Shown: in pieces, positions 7,856 to 16,177 of the stretch
Numbering within the stretch: position 1 is the first letter of the stretch
How the letters are laid out: each line of letters opens with the position of its first letter
Assembly: GCA_019639195.1 (NCBI GenBank)
Contig: JAHBSI010000003.1
Span: forward strand, 62,001 to 126,000
Reading direction: 5' to 3'
DNA from: Acidobacteriota bacterium
GTDB lineage: Bacteria; Acidobacteriota; Blastocatellia; Pyrinomonadales; Pyrinomonadaceae
Length of the DNA stretch: 64,000 bases
Position numbers and translations under genes: made by a program
Notes under the pieces: model-generated
Database searches by the model: none
What the model saw: the letters and a program-made list of their open reading frames with translations, nothing else
What the model was told of the DNA's origin: nothing

Positions 7856-10351
7856 ATGGAACGTCAACGAATAGTAAAACCATTGGAGCTCACACTGTGG
7901 GTGCTAGGGCTCGCGGCCTGCGGTTGGGCGATCTACGGCTTCCCATACGAGAAGATCGATGTGCCCATGACAGCGTTCTTCTTCCTCACGATCGCGATCG
8001 GTCCGCGAGTCACCATCAAGGTCCCGCGGTTCAAGTCGTATATCTCCGCGTCGGAGACCTTCATTTTTCTCGCATTGCTGCTCTACGGCGGTGAAGCTGC
8101 CATCTTGCTCGCAGCTGCAGAAGCATTTGCAACATCCTGGACCTATTGCAAGAAGAAGAGAACGGTTTTCGTCAATACAGCTACTATCGCCTTCTCAACA
8201 TCCTGTGCGGTCGTTGTGCTAAAGGTTGCGGGCGTTTACGAGCATTTCCACAGCTATAATGCTCATCCGCAGGCGTTTCTGATGGCGCTCCTTCTCCTTG
8301 CGCTTGTCCAGTTTCTTGTCAATACGTCGGTCGCCTCAACGTACGGGGCTCTACGTGATGGAACTCCGATATTCGAGACCTGGCAAAGGAAATACATTTG
8401 GGCCTTTCTGACGTATATCGTAGGTGCGGCCGCATCAGGTGCCCTAGTTCAACTGGCCGACACGATCGGAATTGGTATCGTCCTGATCGCGTTCCCCGTT
8501 TGTTTCTTTGTTTTCTACTCATATCGGATGTATCTGCAAAACGTAGAGATATCAATGGAGCAGGCCGAACAGGCAAAGAAATACGCAAGCCTTCTCGAAT
8601 CTCAGTCTGGCAAGCTCCGCGAATCAGAAGAGCGATTCAGGAGCGCCTTCAACTACGCGCCGATCGGCATCGGCCTGGTCTCAGGTTCGGGCGAGTGGTT
8701 GAAGACGAATTTTGCGATGACCGAGATCCTCGGTTACAGCGAAGACGAATTTCGCCGAATGAACTTTCAGGACGTCGTTATGAGAGAAGATCTTGGAGCG
8801 ACACTTGTTAAGGTTCACGAGATAATGTCCGGGCGTTCCGCGACGGCGCAGATGGAACAACGATATCGCCACAAAGACGGCTACACGGTGTGGACATCGT
8901 GGAGCGTCTCTTCGGCACAGAGTGCCGACCAGGGGATGCCGAACCTTATCTTCCAGCTCCAGGACATCACGGAGAAGAAGCTTGCCGAGGCGCGCCTTCG
9001 TCATGAGGCGACGCACGACGCATTGACGGGTCTCGCAAATCGGGCCCACTTTATGAAGCGGCTTGATGTCGCGCTGGGCCGCGTGCATTCTAGCGGTAGC
9101 AAGGTCAGTATCTTATTCATCGATCTTGACCGCTTTAAGGTCGTAAATGACAGTCTGGGCCATCTTGTAGGCGACGAACTCCTAAGGTGTATCGCCTCGC
9201 GGCTTCGCGATTGTATGCGGCCGTCCGACCTGGTTGCGAGACTCGGCGGGGACGAATTTACGATCCTTGTCGAGGGCAGCTATGACGATCAGGAAGTTAC
9301 CAGGATCGCCGAACGCATCCAGGATAAATTCAGCAGGCCGTTTGATCTTTTCGGGCACGAAGTTTACAGCTCCGCAAGCATTGGGATCCTCCACGCATCG
9401 AGCCAGCACGCGACGCCCGAGGATCTGATGCGTGACGCCGACACCGCGATGTATCAGGCAAAACGTGCCGGAAAGGCACGCCATGAGGTCTTTGACGAGG
9501 GCATGCACACGGAGGCAAAGGAAACCTTGCAGCTTGAGACCGATCTTCGCCGGGCCATTGAGCAGAACGAACTTTCGCTCGCCTATCAGCCGATCTTTCG
9601 GCTTGCAACAAATGAACTTGAAGGCGTCGAGGCCCTGGTTCGCTGGGATCACCCGACGCTTGGACTCATTTCTCCCACAAAATTCGTCCAACTCGCAGAA
9701 GAGATCGGCCTCATCGATAAGCTGTGCGATCAGGTGCTGGCAAAATCGTGTCGCGACCTTCGTTCACTGCATAATGAATCACCCTCGCTTGCCGATCTAA
9801 CTTTAAGCGTTAATCTCTCGTCGAAACAGTTCGGTCAGAGTTCGATCCACAACATTTGTTCGATCCTGGATGAGACGGCATTTCCGCCGCATCTCCTCAA
9901 GCTCGAGATAACGGAATCAGTTTTCTTTGAGCATACCGAACGAGCGGTCGCGATGCTCAACACCCTTCGAGATCTTGGTATCGACATCAATGTCGATGAT
10001 TTTGGAACGGGTTATTCAAATCTCAGCTATCTGACAAAGCTTCCGATCTCGACGCTAAAGGTAGATCGCTCCTTTGTTTCGATGATAAAAGATGAGACCG
10101 GAAGCGAGGTCGTTCATGCCATTGTCACTCTGGCGCGGAATCTGGGGCTGCGGGTGGTTGCGGAAGGTATCGAGACCCAGGAGCAGCTCAACTATTTACG
10201 GGATCTCCGCTGCGAGAGCGGTCAGGGCTATTATCTGTCGATGCCGATGCCGTTTGACGATCTTGTCGAATTGGCCGCCGCGGGGACGAAAAAATATGAC
10301 CTACTTCGGCCGAATGCAGCAGTGGCCGGTGTTGCGGCTATCGTTCATTAG
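7856..10351 (+). CDS. Membrane PAS-GGDEF-EAL protein (c-di-GMP turnover)
   Basis: 831 aa from the ATG at 7856, chosen because the MASE-like membrane region begins directly after it; an in-frame ATG at 7757 would add 33 hydrophilic residues. About eight hydrophobic helices occupy residues 15-225. A PAS domain lies at about 256-378, a GGDEF domain with intact GGDEF at 464-468, and an EAL domain with EALVRW at 592. The EAL domain also has DDFGTGYSNL and VVAEGIET, the usual metal and substrate residues. Both diguanylate cyclase and phosphodiesterase activities are possible; the balance cannot be told from sequence. Likely sets local c-di-GMP in response to a membrane or PAS signal. Converges with ispH, 22 nt away. 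Confidence 0.9.
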   Translation: MERQRIVKPLELTLWVLGLAACGWAIYGFPYEKIDVPMTAFFFLTIAIGPRVTIKVPRFKSYISASETFIFLALLLYGGEAAILLAAAEAFATSWTYCKKKRTVFVNTATIAFSTSCAVVVLKVAGVYEHFHSYNAHPQAFLMALLLLALVQFLVNTSVASTYGALRDGTPIFETWQRKYIWAFLTYIVGAAASGALVQLADTIGIGIVLIAFPVCFFVFYSYRMYLQNVEISMEQAEQAKKYASLLESQSGKLRESEERFRSAFNYAPIGIGLVSGSGEWLKTNFAMTEILGYSEDEFRRMNFQDVVMREDLGATLVKVHEIMSGRSATAQMEQRYRHKDGYTVWTSWSVSSAQSADQGMPNLIFQLQDITEKKLAEARLRHEATHDALTGLANRAHFMKRLDVALGRVHSSGSKVSILFIDLDRFKVVNDSLGHLVGDELLRCIASRLRDCMRPSDLVARLGGDEFTILVEGSYDDQEVTRIAERIQDKFSRPFDLFGHEVYSSASIGILHASSQHATPEDLMRDADTAMYQAKRAGKARHEVFDEGMHTEAKETLQLETDLRRAIEQNELSLAYQPIFRLATNELEGVEALVRWDHPTLGLISPTKFVQLAEEIGLIDKLCDQVLAKSCRDLRSLHNESPSLADLTLSVNLSSKQFGQSSIHNICSILDETAFPPHLLKLEITESVFFEHTERAVAMLNTLRDLGIDINVDDFGTGYSNLSYLTKLPISTLKVDRSFVSMIKDETGSEVVHAIVTLARNLGLRVVAEGIETQEQLNYLRDLRCESGQGYYLSMPMPFDDLVELAAAGTKKYDLLRPNAAVAGVAAIVH

Positions 10352-10373
10352 ACGCCAGATCAGGTTTTTTTCG

Positions 10374-11210
10374 CTAGACGGCCTTCAAGAAGCTGACCAC
10401 GCGGTCGATAAGCCAGTCCGGTGTGGACGCTCCTGCGGTAACACCTACCGTTCCGACGCCATTTAGGTCATTTACGTCGATCTCGTCTTCGGTTTCGATA
10501 AGGAAACTCCGCTCACAATTCTCTTTACATACCGCGAGCAGCTTCAAACTGTTTGACGAGTGTCGCCCGCCGATGATGTAGAAGGCATCGACCATCGACG
10601 AGAGAGCTCGTGCCGCATCCTGACGGTCTCGAGTTGCGGAGCAAATGGTGTTTATTATCTCGACGCTGTCGGTCGTCTTCTGTTTCACGGCCTCGGCCGT
10701 GTCAAAGAAGGTCTTTGCCTTGATGGTCGTTTGAGAGACCACCAGCGGATTGCGAAGCATCGGCAGATCGGCAAGCTCGGTTTCGTCGCGAACAATGTGA
10801 GCGTGGTCAGGTGCATAACCTTTCACACCGATCATCTCGGGGTGATCGGGATTGCCAACCACGATGACGTCCCTGTTCTCGGCCGCCGCCCGGGACGCAA
10901 GACGCTGCACACGCGTGACGAATGGGCAGGTAGCATCGACGACCTTGCCAGCACGTTTTTCCAACTCGGCCTGAACGCCCGGTGTCACACCGTGAGCACG
11001 GATCACTGCGGTCTCATCCGCATTTATCTGGATCGGCTCGCTAATGGTGGTGACACCGCATTCTTCAAGGCGATCCATTTCCTGCTGATTGTGGATAAGC
11101 GGCCCGAGACTCCGGACACGGTCGCCATGCCCAACGGCAGCTTCGACCATATCGACCGCACGCTCCACGCCGAAGCAAAATCCGTATTCTTGTGCTAATA
11201 AAACTTGCAT
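10374..11210 (-). CDS. ispH: 4-hydroxy-3-methylbut-2-enyl diphosphate reductase
   Basis: The last enzyme of the MEP pathway, reducing HMBPP to IPP and DMAPP with a [4Fe-4S] cluster. 278 aa from the ATG at 11210, where the family N-terminus (LLAQEYGFCFGVERAV) begins; an in-frame start at 11276 would add 22 unrelated residues. The three cluster cysteines are Cys12, Cys95 (DATCP) and Cys190 (TICSATRDRQ). His40, His73 and Glu125 (HPEMIG) match substrate-binding positions. Last gene of the minus-strand run from egtB, separated by 81 nt from the half helicase. Confidence 0.95.
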   Translation of the reverse strand: MQVLLAQEYGFCFGVERAVDMVEAAVGHGDRVRSLGPLIHNQQEMDRLEECGVTTISEPIQINADETAVIRAHGVTPGVQAELEKRAGKVVDATCPFVTRVQRLASRAAAENRDVIVVGNPDHPEMIGVKGYAPDHAHIVRDETELADLPMLRNPLVVSQTTIKAKTFFDTAEAVKQKTTDSVEIINTICSATRDRQDAARALSSMVDAFYIIGGRHSSNSLKLLAVCKENCERSFLIETEDEIDVNDLNGVGTVGVTAGASTPDWLIDRVVSFLKAV

Positions 11211-11291
11211 TTTTTTGGGCGAGCCGAATGCCTTCTGCCACCGTACCGCCGCTATCTCCATTCTAGCAAATGGCAACTTGAGCCGAAACCG

Positions 11292-12566
11292 CTATCGCAC
11301 AGGTTCGCGCAGAAGCTGGACCGACGCTTCAGACGCGAGCTTCGAGGCAGGAAGCCCAAGACCGCTTATTTGCCGCAAGGCTTCGCCCGTGCGGGACAAT
11401 AGCCGCACGAGATCACCTTCTGCGGCCTTCGAGCGAGCGGTCAACTCGCCCCATTCCATTCCCGAGGCCCATTTCTCGGCAGCAGCGGCGGCAGAGAAAT
11501 TGAGTTCCTCGTTAATTTCAACGCCATTCTTCCACTCAATGTTCGATACTTTCGCGACCACAGCCTCAAGGTCGTCGAATGCGGAGTCGAGCTTTCGCGA
11601 CACTCGTATCTCGCCATAGTCCCGCTCGGCATCAGCGGCGATCGCCGCGATCATTCCTGCGAACTCAGCCAGCGAAAGCTCGTCGAAAACGCCTGCACGC
11701 AATGCTTCGCCGATAAGCAGCGGGCGGTCAACGCGAAGATTCGCCAGCCATTTGCCATCCGCGGTCACGGTCTCGGCCGCCTGATCGATATACCCGAAGT
11801 GATCAAGCACTCTTGCACGATCCTCAAATGGCTGCCAAATGCGATCGGCGAATCGTTCCGGGTCGCCACGACGCTTTGGAAAGCTGCGAAATGCAAAGCT
11901 CTTTTCTGTGATCTCGCGGACGCGTTCAAAGCTCGAAAAAGCATCAAGCAGATTCAGAAGGCTCGTGTATGTTGCTCGAAAACGACTTTCCAGGGCCTCG
12001 GGCTTTGAACGCAGCAGTTCGGCGATCTTTCGCGGATTCTGAAACCTGCCGGGGGCAAGAACTACGAACCCAACATTGTCGCGGCCGCGACGTCCCGCGC
12101 GTCCCGTCATCTGCTGAAGTTCGCTTACCCTTAGCGGCCGCCAACCTTCGTTTCCGCGTGTGTCTGCGTTTGTTACAACGACGGTCCGTGCGGGGAAATC
12201 GACCCCCGCGGCGACGGTCGAGGTCGCGAAGATCGCGCGCAGCAGCCCGGCGCTCATCATCTTTTCGACGATCAGTTTCCACGCCGGGATATGGCCCGCG
12301 TGATGGGACGCCGTACCGGAATTCAACAATGCTTTAACGTGTTTGTGAGTTGAGGTCTCGGGGAATTCTTCGGCAAATGAGTCGAACATTTCGCGTCTTG
12401 CGGCCTGTCTTTCAGGGTCCGCGGGCTGAGACTTGTCGAGGGAAATCTCAGTTGCGGCTTCATCACAGCGTCGCCTCGTCGGCAAAAAGACGATCGCCGG
12501 CAAAAGATCATGCCTGCGAAGGCTCGCGATGAGTTTTGGCGGCGAAATTTCGCGAGGATCATCCAT
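11292..12566 (-). CDS. C-terminal half of a Ski2-like DExH helicase (RecA2 plus DSHCT-like region only)
   Basis: 424 aa. It begins at the first strand of the second RecA domain (AIVFLPTRRRCDEA). It then carries motif V (ATSTVAAGVDFPARTVVV) and motif VI (QMTGRAGRRGRD), followed by a long helical region as in DSHCT-containing Ski2/Mtr4-type RNA helicases. No Walker A, DExH box or any other RecA1 motif is present, so it cannot be a stand-alone ATPase by known rules. The ATG overlaps the coaX stop by 8 nt (ATGGATGA), giving translational coupling. It may partner with a separate RecA1 protein or be a remnant kept for RNA binding. Confidence 0.75.
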   Translation of the reverse strand: MDDPREISPPKLIASLRRHDLLPAIVFLPTRRRCDEAATEISLDKSQPADPERQAARREMFDSFAEEFPETSTHKHVKALLNSGTASHHAGHIPAWKLIVEKMMSAGLLRAIFATSTVAAGVDFPARTVVVTNADTRGNEGWRPLRVSELQQMTGRAGRRGRDNVGFVVLAPGRFQNPRKIAELLRSKPEALESRFRATYTSLLNLLDAFSSFERVREITEKSFAFRSFPKRRGDPERFADRIWQPFEDRARVLDHFGYIDQAAETVTADGKWLANLRVDRPLLIGEALRAGVFDELSLAEFAGMIAAIAADAERDYGEIRVSRKLDSAFDDLEAVVAKVSNIEWKNGVEINEELNFSAAAAAEKWASGMEWGELTARSKAAEGDLVRLLSRTGEALRQISGLGLPASKLASEASVQLLREPVR

Positions 12567-13281
12567 TTCGTGCGATCCTGCAAAGGCCTTTTAGTGTGAG
12601 GTCGCGGTCAACGACGTCGATCTTGTCGCAAAGCCCGGCAAACTTTTCTGCATAACCGCCCGTCGCGATCACCTTTACCTTGCCGGTCTTAGTTTCAATG
12701 CGGGAAAGAGCGGTCTCGACAAGGCCGATCTGACTCAGAACAACGCCCGAGCGGATCGAAGTTTCCGTTGTCTCGGACGTTGGTGAGAATTCGCCTTCGA
12801 TCTCGACGAGCGGCAGACGGGCCGTCTTTTCGTGCAGGGCAGCAGCAGACATCTTGACGCCCGGAGCGATCAACCCGCCCAGAAGTTCCCCGTCTCTTGA
12901 AACAACATCAATAGTCGTAGCGGTGCCGAAACTGATTACAACGCAAGGTACGCCGTAAAGATGCGCCGCCGCCGCCGAATTGACGAGACGGTCGTTGCCT
13001 GCATCTTCGATCGGGCGATAGTTGATGGTTATCCCGAGATCGCGGTCGTTGGTCAGAATGTCTGCCGCAACGTCGAATCGTGCTTTTATTGAGCTTCGGA
13101 CGACTGGCGTAAGGTCGGGCACGACCGAACTGATGATCGCGCTTTCGATCTTTGATGTGAGAATATCAGCGGTTGTGCTCGCGAATTCGGGGCCGAGCGT
13201 GTGTCGCTCTACAAGGTCTTCCAGGTCGTCAAAAACGCCTAGTTTTATTGCGGAATTTCCAATATCTACGGCAAGGAGCAC
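12559..13281 (-). CDS. coaX: Type III pantothenate kinase
   Basis: Phosphorylates pantothenate in the first step of coenzyme A synthesis. 240 aa, close to family length. The N-terminal phosphate motif DIGNSAIKLG (6-15), the GNDRL motif with the catalytic Asp, GGLIAPG and the C-terminal ATGGYA are all present. The second phosphate motif reads VVISFGTATTID where most family members have an Asp before FGTATT; here it is Ser (AGT), two base changes from an Asp codon. Three nt separate it from the upstream small gene, and the helicase fragment overlaps its end. Confidence 0.93.
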   Translation of the reverse strand: MLLAVDIGNSAIKLGVFDDLEDLVERHTLGPEFASTTADILTSKIESAIISSVVPDLTPVVRSSIKARFDVAADILTNDRDLGITINYRPIEDAGNDRLVNSAAAAHLYGVPCVVISFGTATTIDVVSRDGELLGGLIAPGVKMSAAALHEKTARLPLVEIEGEFSPTSETTETSIRSGVVLSQIGLVETALSRIETKTGKVKVIATGGYAEKFAGLCDKIDVVDRDLTLKGLCRIARNG

Positions 13282-13284
13282 GTA

Positions 13285-13608
13285 TTACCCTTTCAGCGGA
13301 AGGCCGTCATAAACAAGATTCCAGCCGTTTTGTGTGCTTGTGCGGAGGCTCTTTGAGAACCATTCTTCGGCAGCAGAAGCATCATCGTAGATCTGGACGG
13401 CCGGGAGCGGTTCGCGAGGATCGACACGACAAATGGCGGCACCGACGGTCGCGGTCTTTAGGCAAAGCAGGGCGACCATATGCTCTTTTCGCAGAATTAC
13501 GGTGCGATGGGTCACACCTTCGCGAATGTCGAAATCGTCAAATTCCTCAAGGCTCTCATCGAATTCGGTGAGATCCCATTCGTCACGATCGTCAGATTCA
13601 CTGCTCAT
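13285..13608 (-). CDS. Small acidic protein of unknown function
   Basis: 107 aa, not recognised. The first 30 residues are extremely acidic (SESDDRDEWDLTEFDESLEE), followed by a mixed alpha/beta part (RTVILRKEHMVALLCLKTA) and a short amphipathic segment EEWFSKSLR. It lies 15 nt after vanW and 3 nt before coaX, so it is translated as part of the same transcript. Conserved spacing on both sides supports it as a real gene. No signal peptide or membrane segment. Confidence 0.7.
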   Translation of the reverse strand: MSSESDDRDEWDLTEFDESLEEFDDFDIREGVTHRTVILRKEHMVALLCLKTATVGAAICRVDPREPLPAVQIYDDASAAEEWFSKSLRTSTQNGWNLVYDGLPLKG

Positions 13609-13623
13609 AAAGCCAAGTATAGC

Positions 13624-14436
13624 CTAAACGTTACACTCTGCGGCCTCAAAGTTCAATTCGTATTTCACTTCCGCGAGGTTCTGCATCAGGCACTCTTCGC
13701 GGATGATATTGCCGGTCCGACGGTCGATCACTTCTCGCCAGATCTCGTTCTCACGCCAGGTCTTGCCATCCTTGCGAAAAAAACGATGACCTTTCTCGAC
13801 GATATGGTAAGTATTCTCCGGCGCCTTATCAGCAAATATATTGCCGCGAAGGTGTGTGTCGCCGACCTTCACACGCAGTTGGAAGGTGATATCCGTCGGA
13901 TTGTAGAACCGAAGGTCAATGTAGTTATAAAAGACGCCGCAGCCGCTGCCAAAAGGCAATACGCGGTTGTCATCCGGGAACGGGTCAAAGCTGTGATGAT
14001 GCCGCTCGGCAACCGCCATCGGTGTGTGCAGCACCATCCAATGCAGCAGATTTGAGAGCTGGCAAAGCCCACCGCCGACGCCTCTTGCAACCTCGCCGCG
14101 AGAAAGCTGCATCCCGTCGAGATAGCCTTTCTCGGCGGTCGTTCGACCGACCTGCCGCCACAGCGAGAAGAGTTGTCCCGGTTTGATCAGTATTCCGTCG
14201 ATCGTCGGCGCCGCAATGCCAAGATTTACGACCTTGTTTTCCTGGAGTTCCGGGTCCGAATTGCCAAGCGTTCTCCGCAAAAGTGAAGAGTGTTTTGAGC
14301 ACATTACCGCCAGGTCATCATCCTGCATTTCGCGGGCAAAATTCTTGCCCGGTGCAAGGTCGGAGATCTTGCGAAACAGCCTTTTCTGCGCAATTCGAGT
14401 GTGATAGACGATGGGATGAATTTCAGATAGTCGCAT
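13624..14436 (-). CDS. VanW family protein
   Basis: 270 aa. The central region G-Q-L-F-S-L-W-R-Q-V-G (about 87-97), the glycine-rich VARGVGGGLCQLSNLL block and the PFGSGCGVFYNYIDLRF segment are hallmarks of VanW. VanW proteins occur beside vancomycin resistance genes and alone; their biochemical role is not established. No signal peptide is visible. The ATG follows the birA stop directly (TGAATG), giving tight coupling. Nothing nearby suggests glycopeptide resistance. Confidence 0.85.
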   Translation of the reverse strand: MRLSEIHPIVYHTRIAQKRLFRKISDLAPGKNFAREMQDDDLAVMCSKHSSLLRRTLGNSDPELQENKVVNLGIAAPTIDGILIKPGQLFSLWRQVGRTTAEKGYLDGMQLSRGEVARGVGGGLCQLSNLLHWMVLHTPMAVAERHHHSFDPFPDDNRVLPFGSGCGVFYNYIDLRFYNPTDITFQLRVKVGDTHLRGNIFADKAPENTYHIVEKGHRFFRKDGKTWRENEIWREVIDRRTGNIIREECLMQNLAEVKYELNFEAAECNV

Positions 14437-15180
14437 TCAGAATCTTTCAGGCGTCCGGAGTCTTTCAACATCGCCGGCCTGAACAATAACAATTGAATTG
14501 TCGGAGAGTTTAACACGCAAGGCACCATTTTGTTCAAGCCCGTCGGTGACGCCGGTGAACTCTCGATCCGAAGTGCGCACGCGGACATCTTTGCCCGAGA
14601 AATATGTCGATCGAAGTTGCCACTCATGAAGGATCCTGCCGGGCTCTTCGTTGAGCTCGGCGTAAAGATAACCGAGATAGCGTGTCAGGCACTCCGCAAA
14701 CTCATCGGGCGACACTGTCTTGCCTGTTTCGTGCTCCAGCGATGTCGCGAATTCCGCGTTCTCATCGGAAACGGCGGTTCGCCTGAGATTTACGCCGATG
14801 CCGAGGACGACCGCAAGGCCCGCCGGCGTATCGACCGCTTCGGCAAGAATTCCGCATATCTTCTTCTCGCGGATCAAAAGGTCGTTCACCCATTTGATAT
14901 CGGCCTTTGCACCGAATTCGAGAAGGCAGTCGCAGGCCGCGACGCCGGCCATCAGCGTGATCAACGGCAGTGAAGCCGTATCAACTTGAGGACGCAGAAC
15001 GATGCTGAAATAAAGGCCCGCGTCAGATTCCGAAATCCACGCTCTGCCGTGTCGTCCGCGGCCGCTCGTCTGGCTGCGCGACAGAATGACGACGCCCTCG
15101 GCCGCACCGCGTCTGGCTTGGGCCGCCGCTTTATCGTTCGTCGATGAAAGCGAGTCAAATCGCAGAATGTTGATGTTCAT
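14437..15180 (-). CDS. birA: Biotin--[acetyl-CoA-carboxylase] ligase (single-function)
   Basis: Attaches biotin to the carrier subunit of acetyl-CoA carboxylase through biotinyl-AMP. 247 aa from the ATG at 15180; it starts directly with the catalytic fold (RFDSLSSTNDKA), with no DNA-binding HTH, so it is probably not a repressor. The biotin/ATP loop GRGRHGRAW lies near residues 40-48, KWVNDLL near 104-110, and a C-terminal SH3-like domain (FTGVTDGLEQNGALRV) follows. The start overlaps the egtD stop by 4 nt (ATGA), so the genes are translationally coupled. An alternative ATG at 15210 would extend 30 nt into egtD. Confidence 0.92.
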   Translation of the reverse strand: MNINILRFDSLSSTNDKAAAQARRGAAEGVVILSRSQTSGRGRHGRAWISESDAGLYFSIVLRPQVDTASLPLITLMAGVAACDCLLEFGAKADIKWVNDLLIREKKICGILAEAVDTPAGLAVVLGIGVNLRRTAVSDENAEFATSLEHETGKTVSPDEFAECLTRYLGYLYAELNEEPGRILHEWQLRSTYFSGKDVRVRTSDREFTGVTDGLEQNGALRVKLSDNSIVIVQAGDVERLRTPERF

Positions 15181-16139
15181 TTCGCCCGCGGCCGCCAAAG
15201 CGAATCGCAATAGTATTCACGTTTGTCCAAAAAGTTCCTGACCACGCAGAATCCGGCCTCCGCAGCATAATCATCGATCATCGAAAGCGTATATTTCTGC
15301 GATATCTCCATAAACATTGGTTCCCAGCGTCCAAACTCGAACGTCTGCCCCGCGACCTCGACCGTTTGCTCTACGCGGCTGATCAGATACGAACGGGCCG
15401 AGCCCTCGATCGGGCGATAGTTTGCATAATGAAGGAAGTTCTCCGTTTCGAAAGTTCCGCCAAGTTCTTTATTGATGCGAGCAAGCAGATTAAGGTTGAA
15501 TCGAGCGGTGACGCCCTGTGCATCATCATATGCCTGATGTATGATCCTCGGATCTTTCTGCAGGTCGAATCCGATAAAGAGAAGATCGTTGTCATTCATC
15601 ACGGAACGCAGCGAACGGAATAGCTTGGTCGTGGCCTCCTCGCCGAAATTCCCGATATTCGAACCCAGGAACAAGATGACCTTCCGCCTTTGCGACTGCT
15701 TTTTGAGCGAATCGAGGATCGCCAGATAGTCTCCCACTTGGGGCTCGATCGTGATCTCCGGCAGCGTAGCCCTGAAATTCGCGACCAGTTCGGAGATCGC
15801 TTCCTCCGAGATGTCGATCGGCGCGTATCTTGCAGCTGGGTCTTGTGCCACAAGTCGTTTTAGGAGGATCGCGGTCTTTGTGCCGTCACCGGCACCAAGT
15901 TCTACGACCTCGATCTCATTTCCATCAGCCAGGAAGGCGCTTACTATTTCGTCGCATTGCTCGGCGAAAATCTCCGTCTCGCAGGCCGTGAGGTAGTATT
16001 CGGGAAGTCGCATTATCTCCTGAAAAAGACGCGAACCTTCCTCATCGTAAAAGTATTTTGACGGCAGGCGTTTAGGTGTCGCGGCGAGGCCGGCGAGCAC
16101 GTCGTGCTTGAATGCAAGAGTATTTTCGCTTGACGCCAT
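15177..16139 (-). CDS. egtD: L-histidine N-alpha-methyltransferase (ergothioneine biosynthesis)
   Basis: Trimethylates histidine to hercynine with three SAM. 320 aa, the usual EgtD length. The N-terminal LPSKYFYDEEGSRLFQEI and PEYYLTACETEI segments are family signatures, and the SAM motif is VVELGAGDGTKT (about 76-87). FLGSNIGNF in mid-protein and the C-terminal AGFCVVRNF.D segment also fit. It lies 38 nt after egtB, the enzyme that consumes its product, so the pair forms the core of the pathway. Confidence 0.93.
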   Translation of the reverse strand: MASSENTLAFKHDVLAGLAATPKRLPSKYFYDEEGSRLFQEIMRLPEYYLTACETEIFAEQCDEIVSAFLADGNEIEVVELGAGDGTKTAILLKRLVAQDPAARYAPIDISEEAISELVANFRATLPEITIEPQVGDYLAILDSLKKQSQRRKVILFLGSNIGNFGEEATTKLFRSLRSVMNDNDLLFIGFDLQKDPRIIHQAYDDAQGVTARFNLNLLARINKELGGTFETENFLHYANYRPIEGSARSYLISRVEQTVEVAGQTFEFGRWEPMFMEISQKYTLSMIDDYAAEAGFCVVRNFLDKREYYCDSLWRPRAK

Positions 16140-16177
16140 AAAGATCGGAAACCTTAGGAACAGTGAGCATTATGCCT

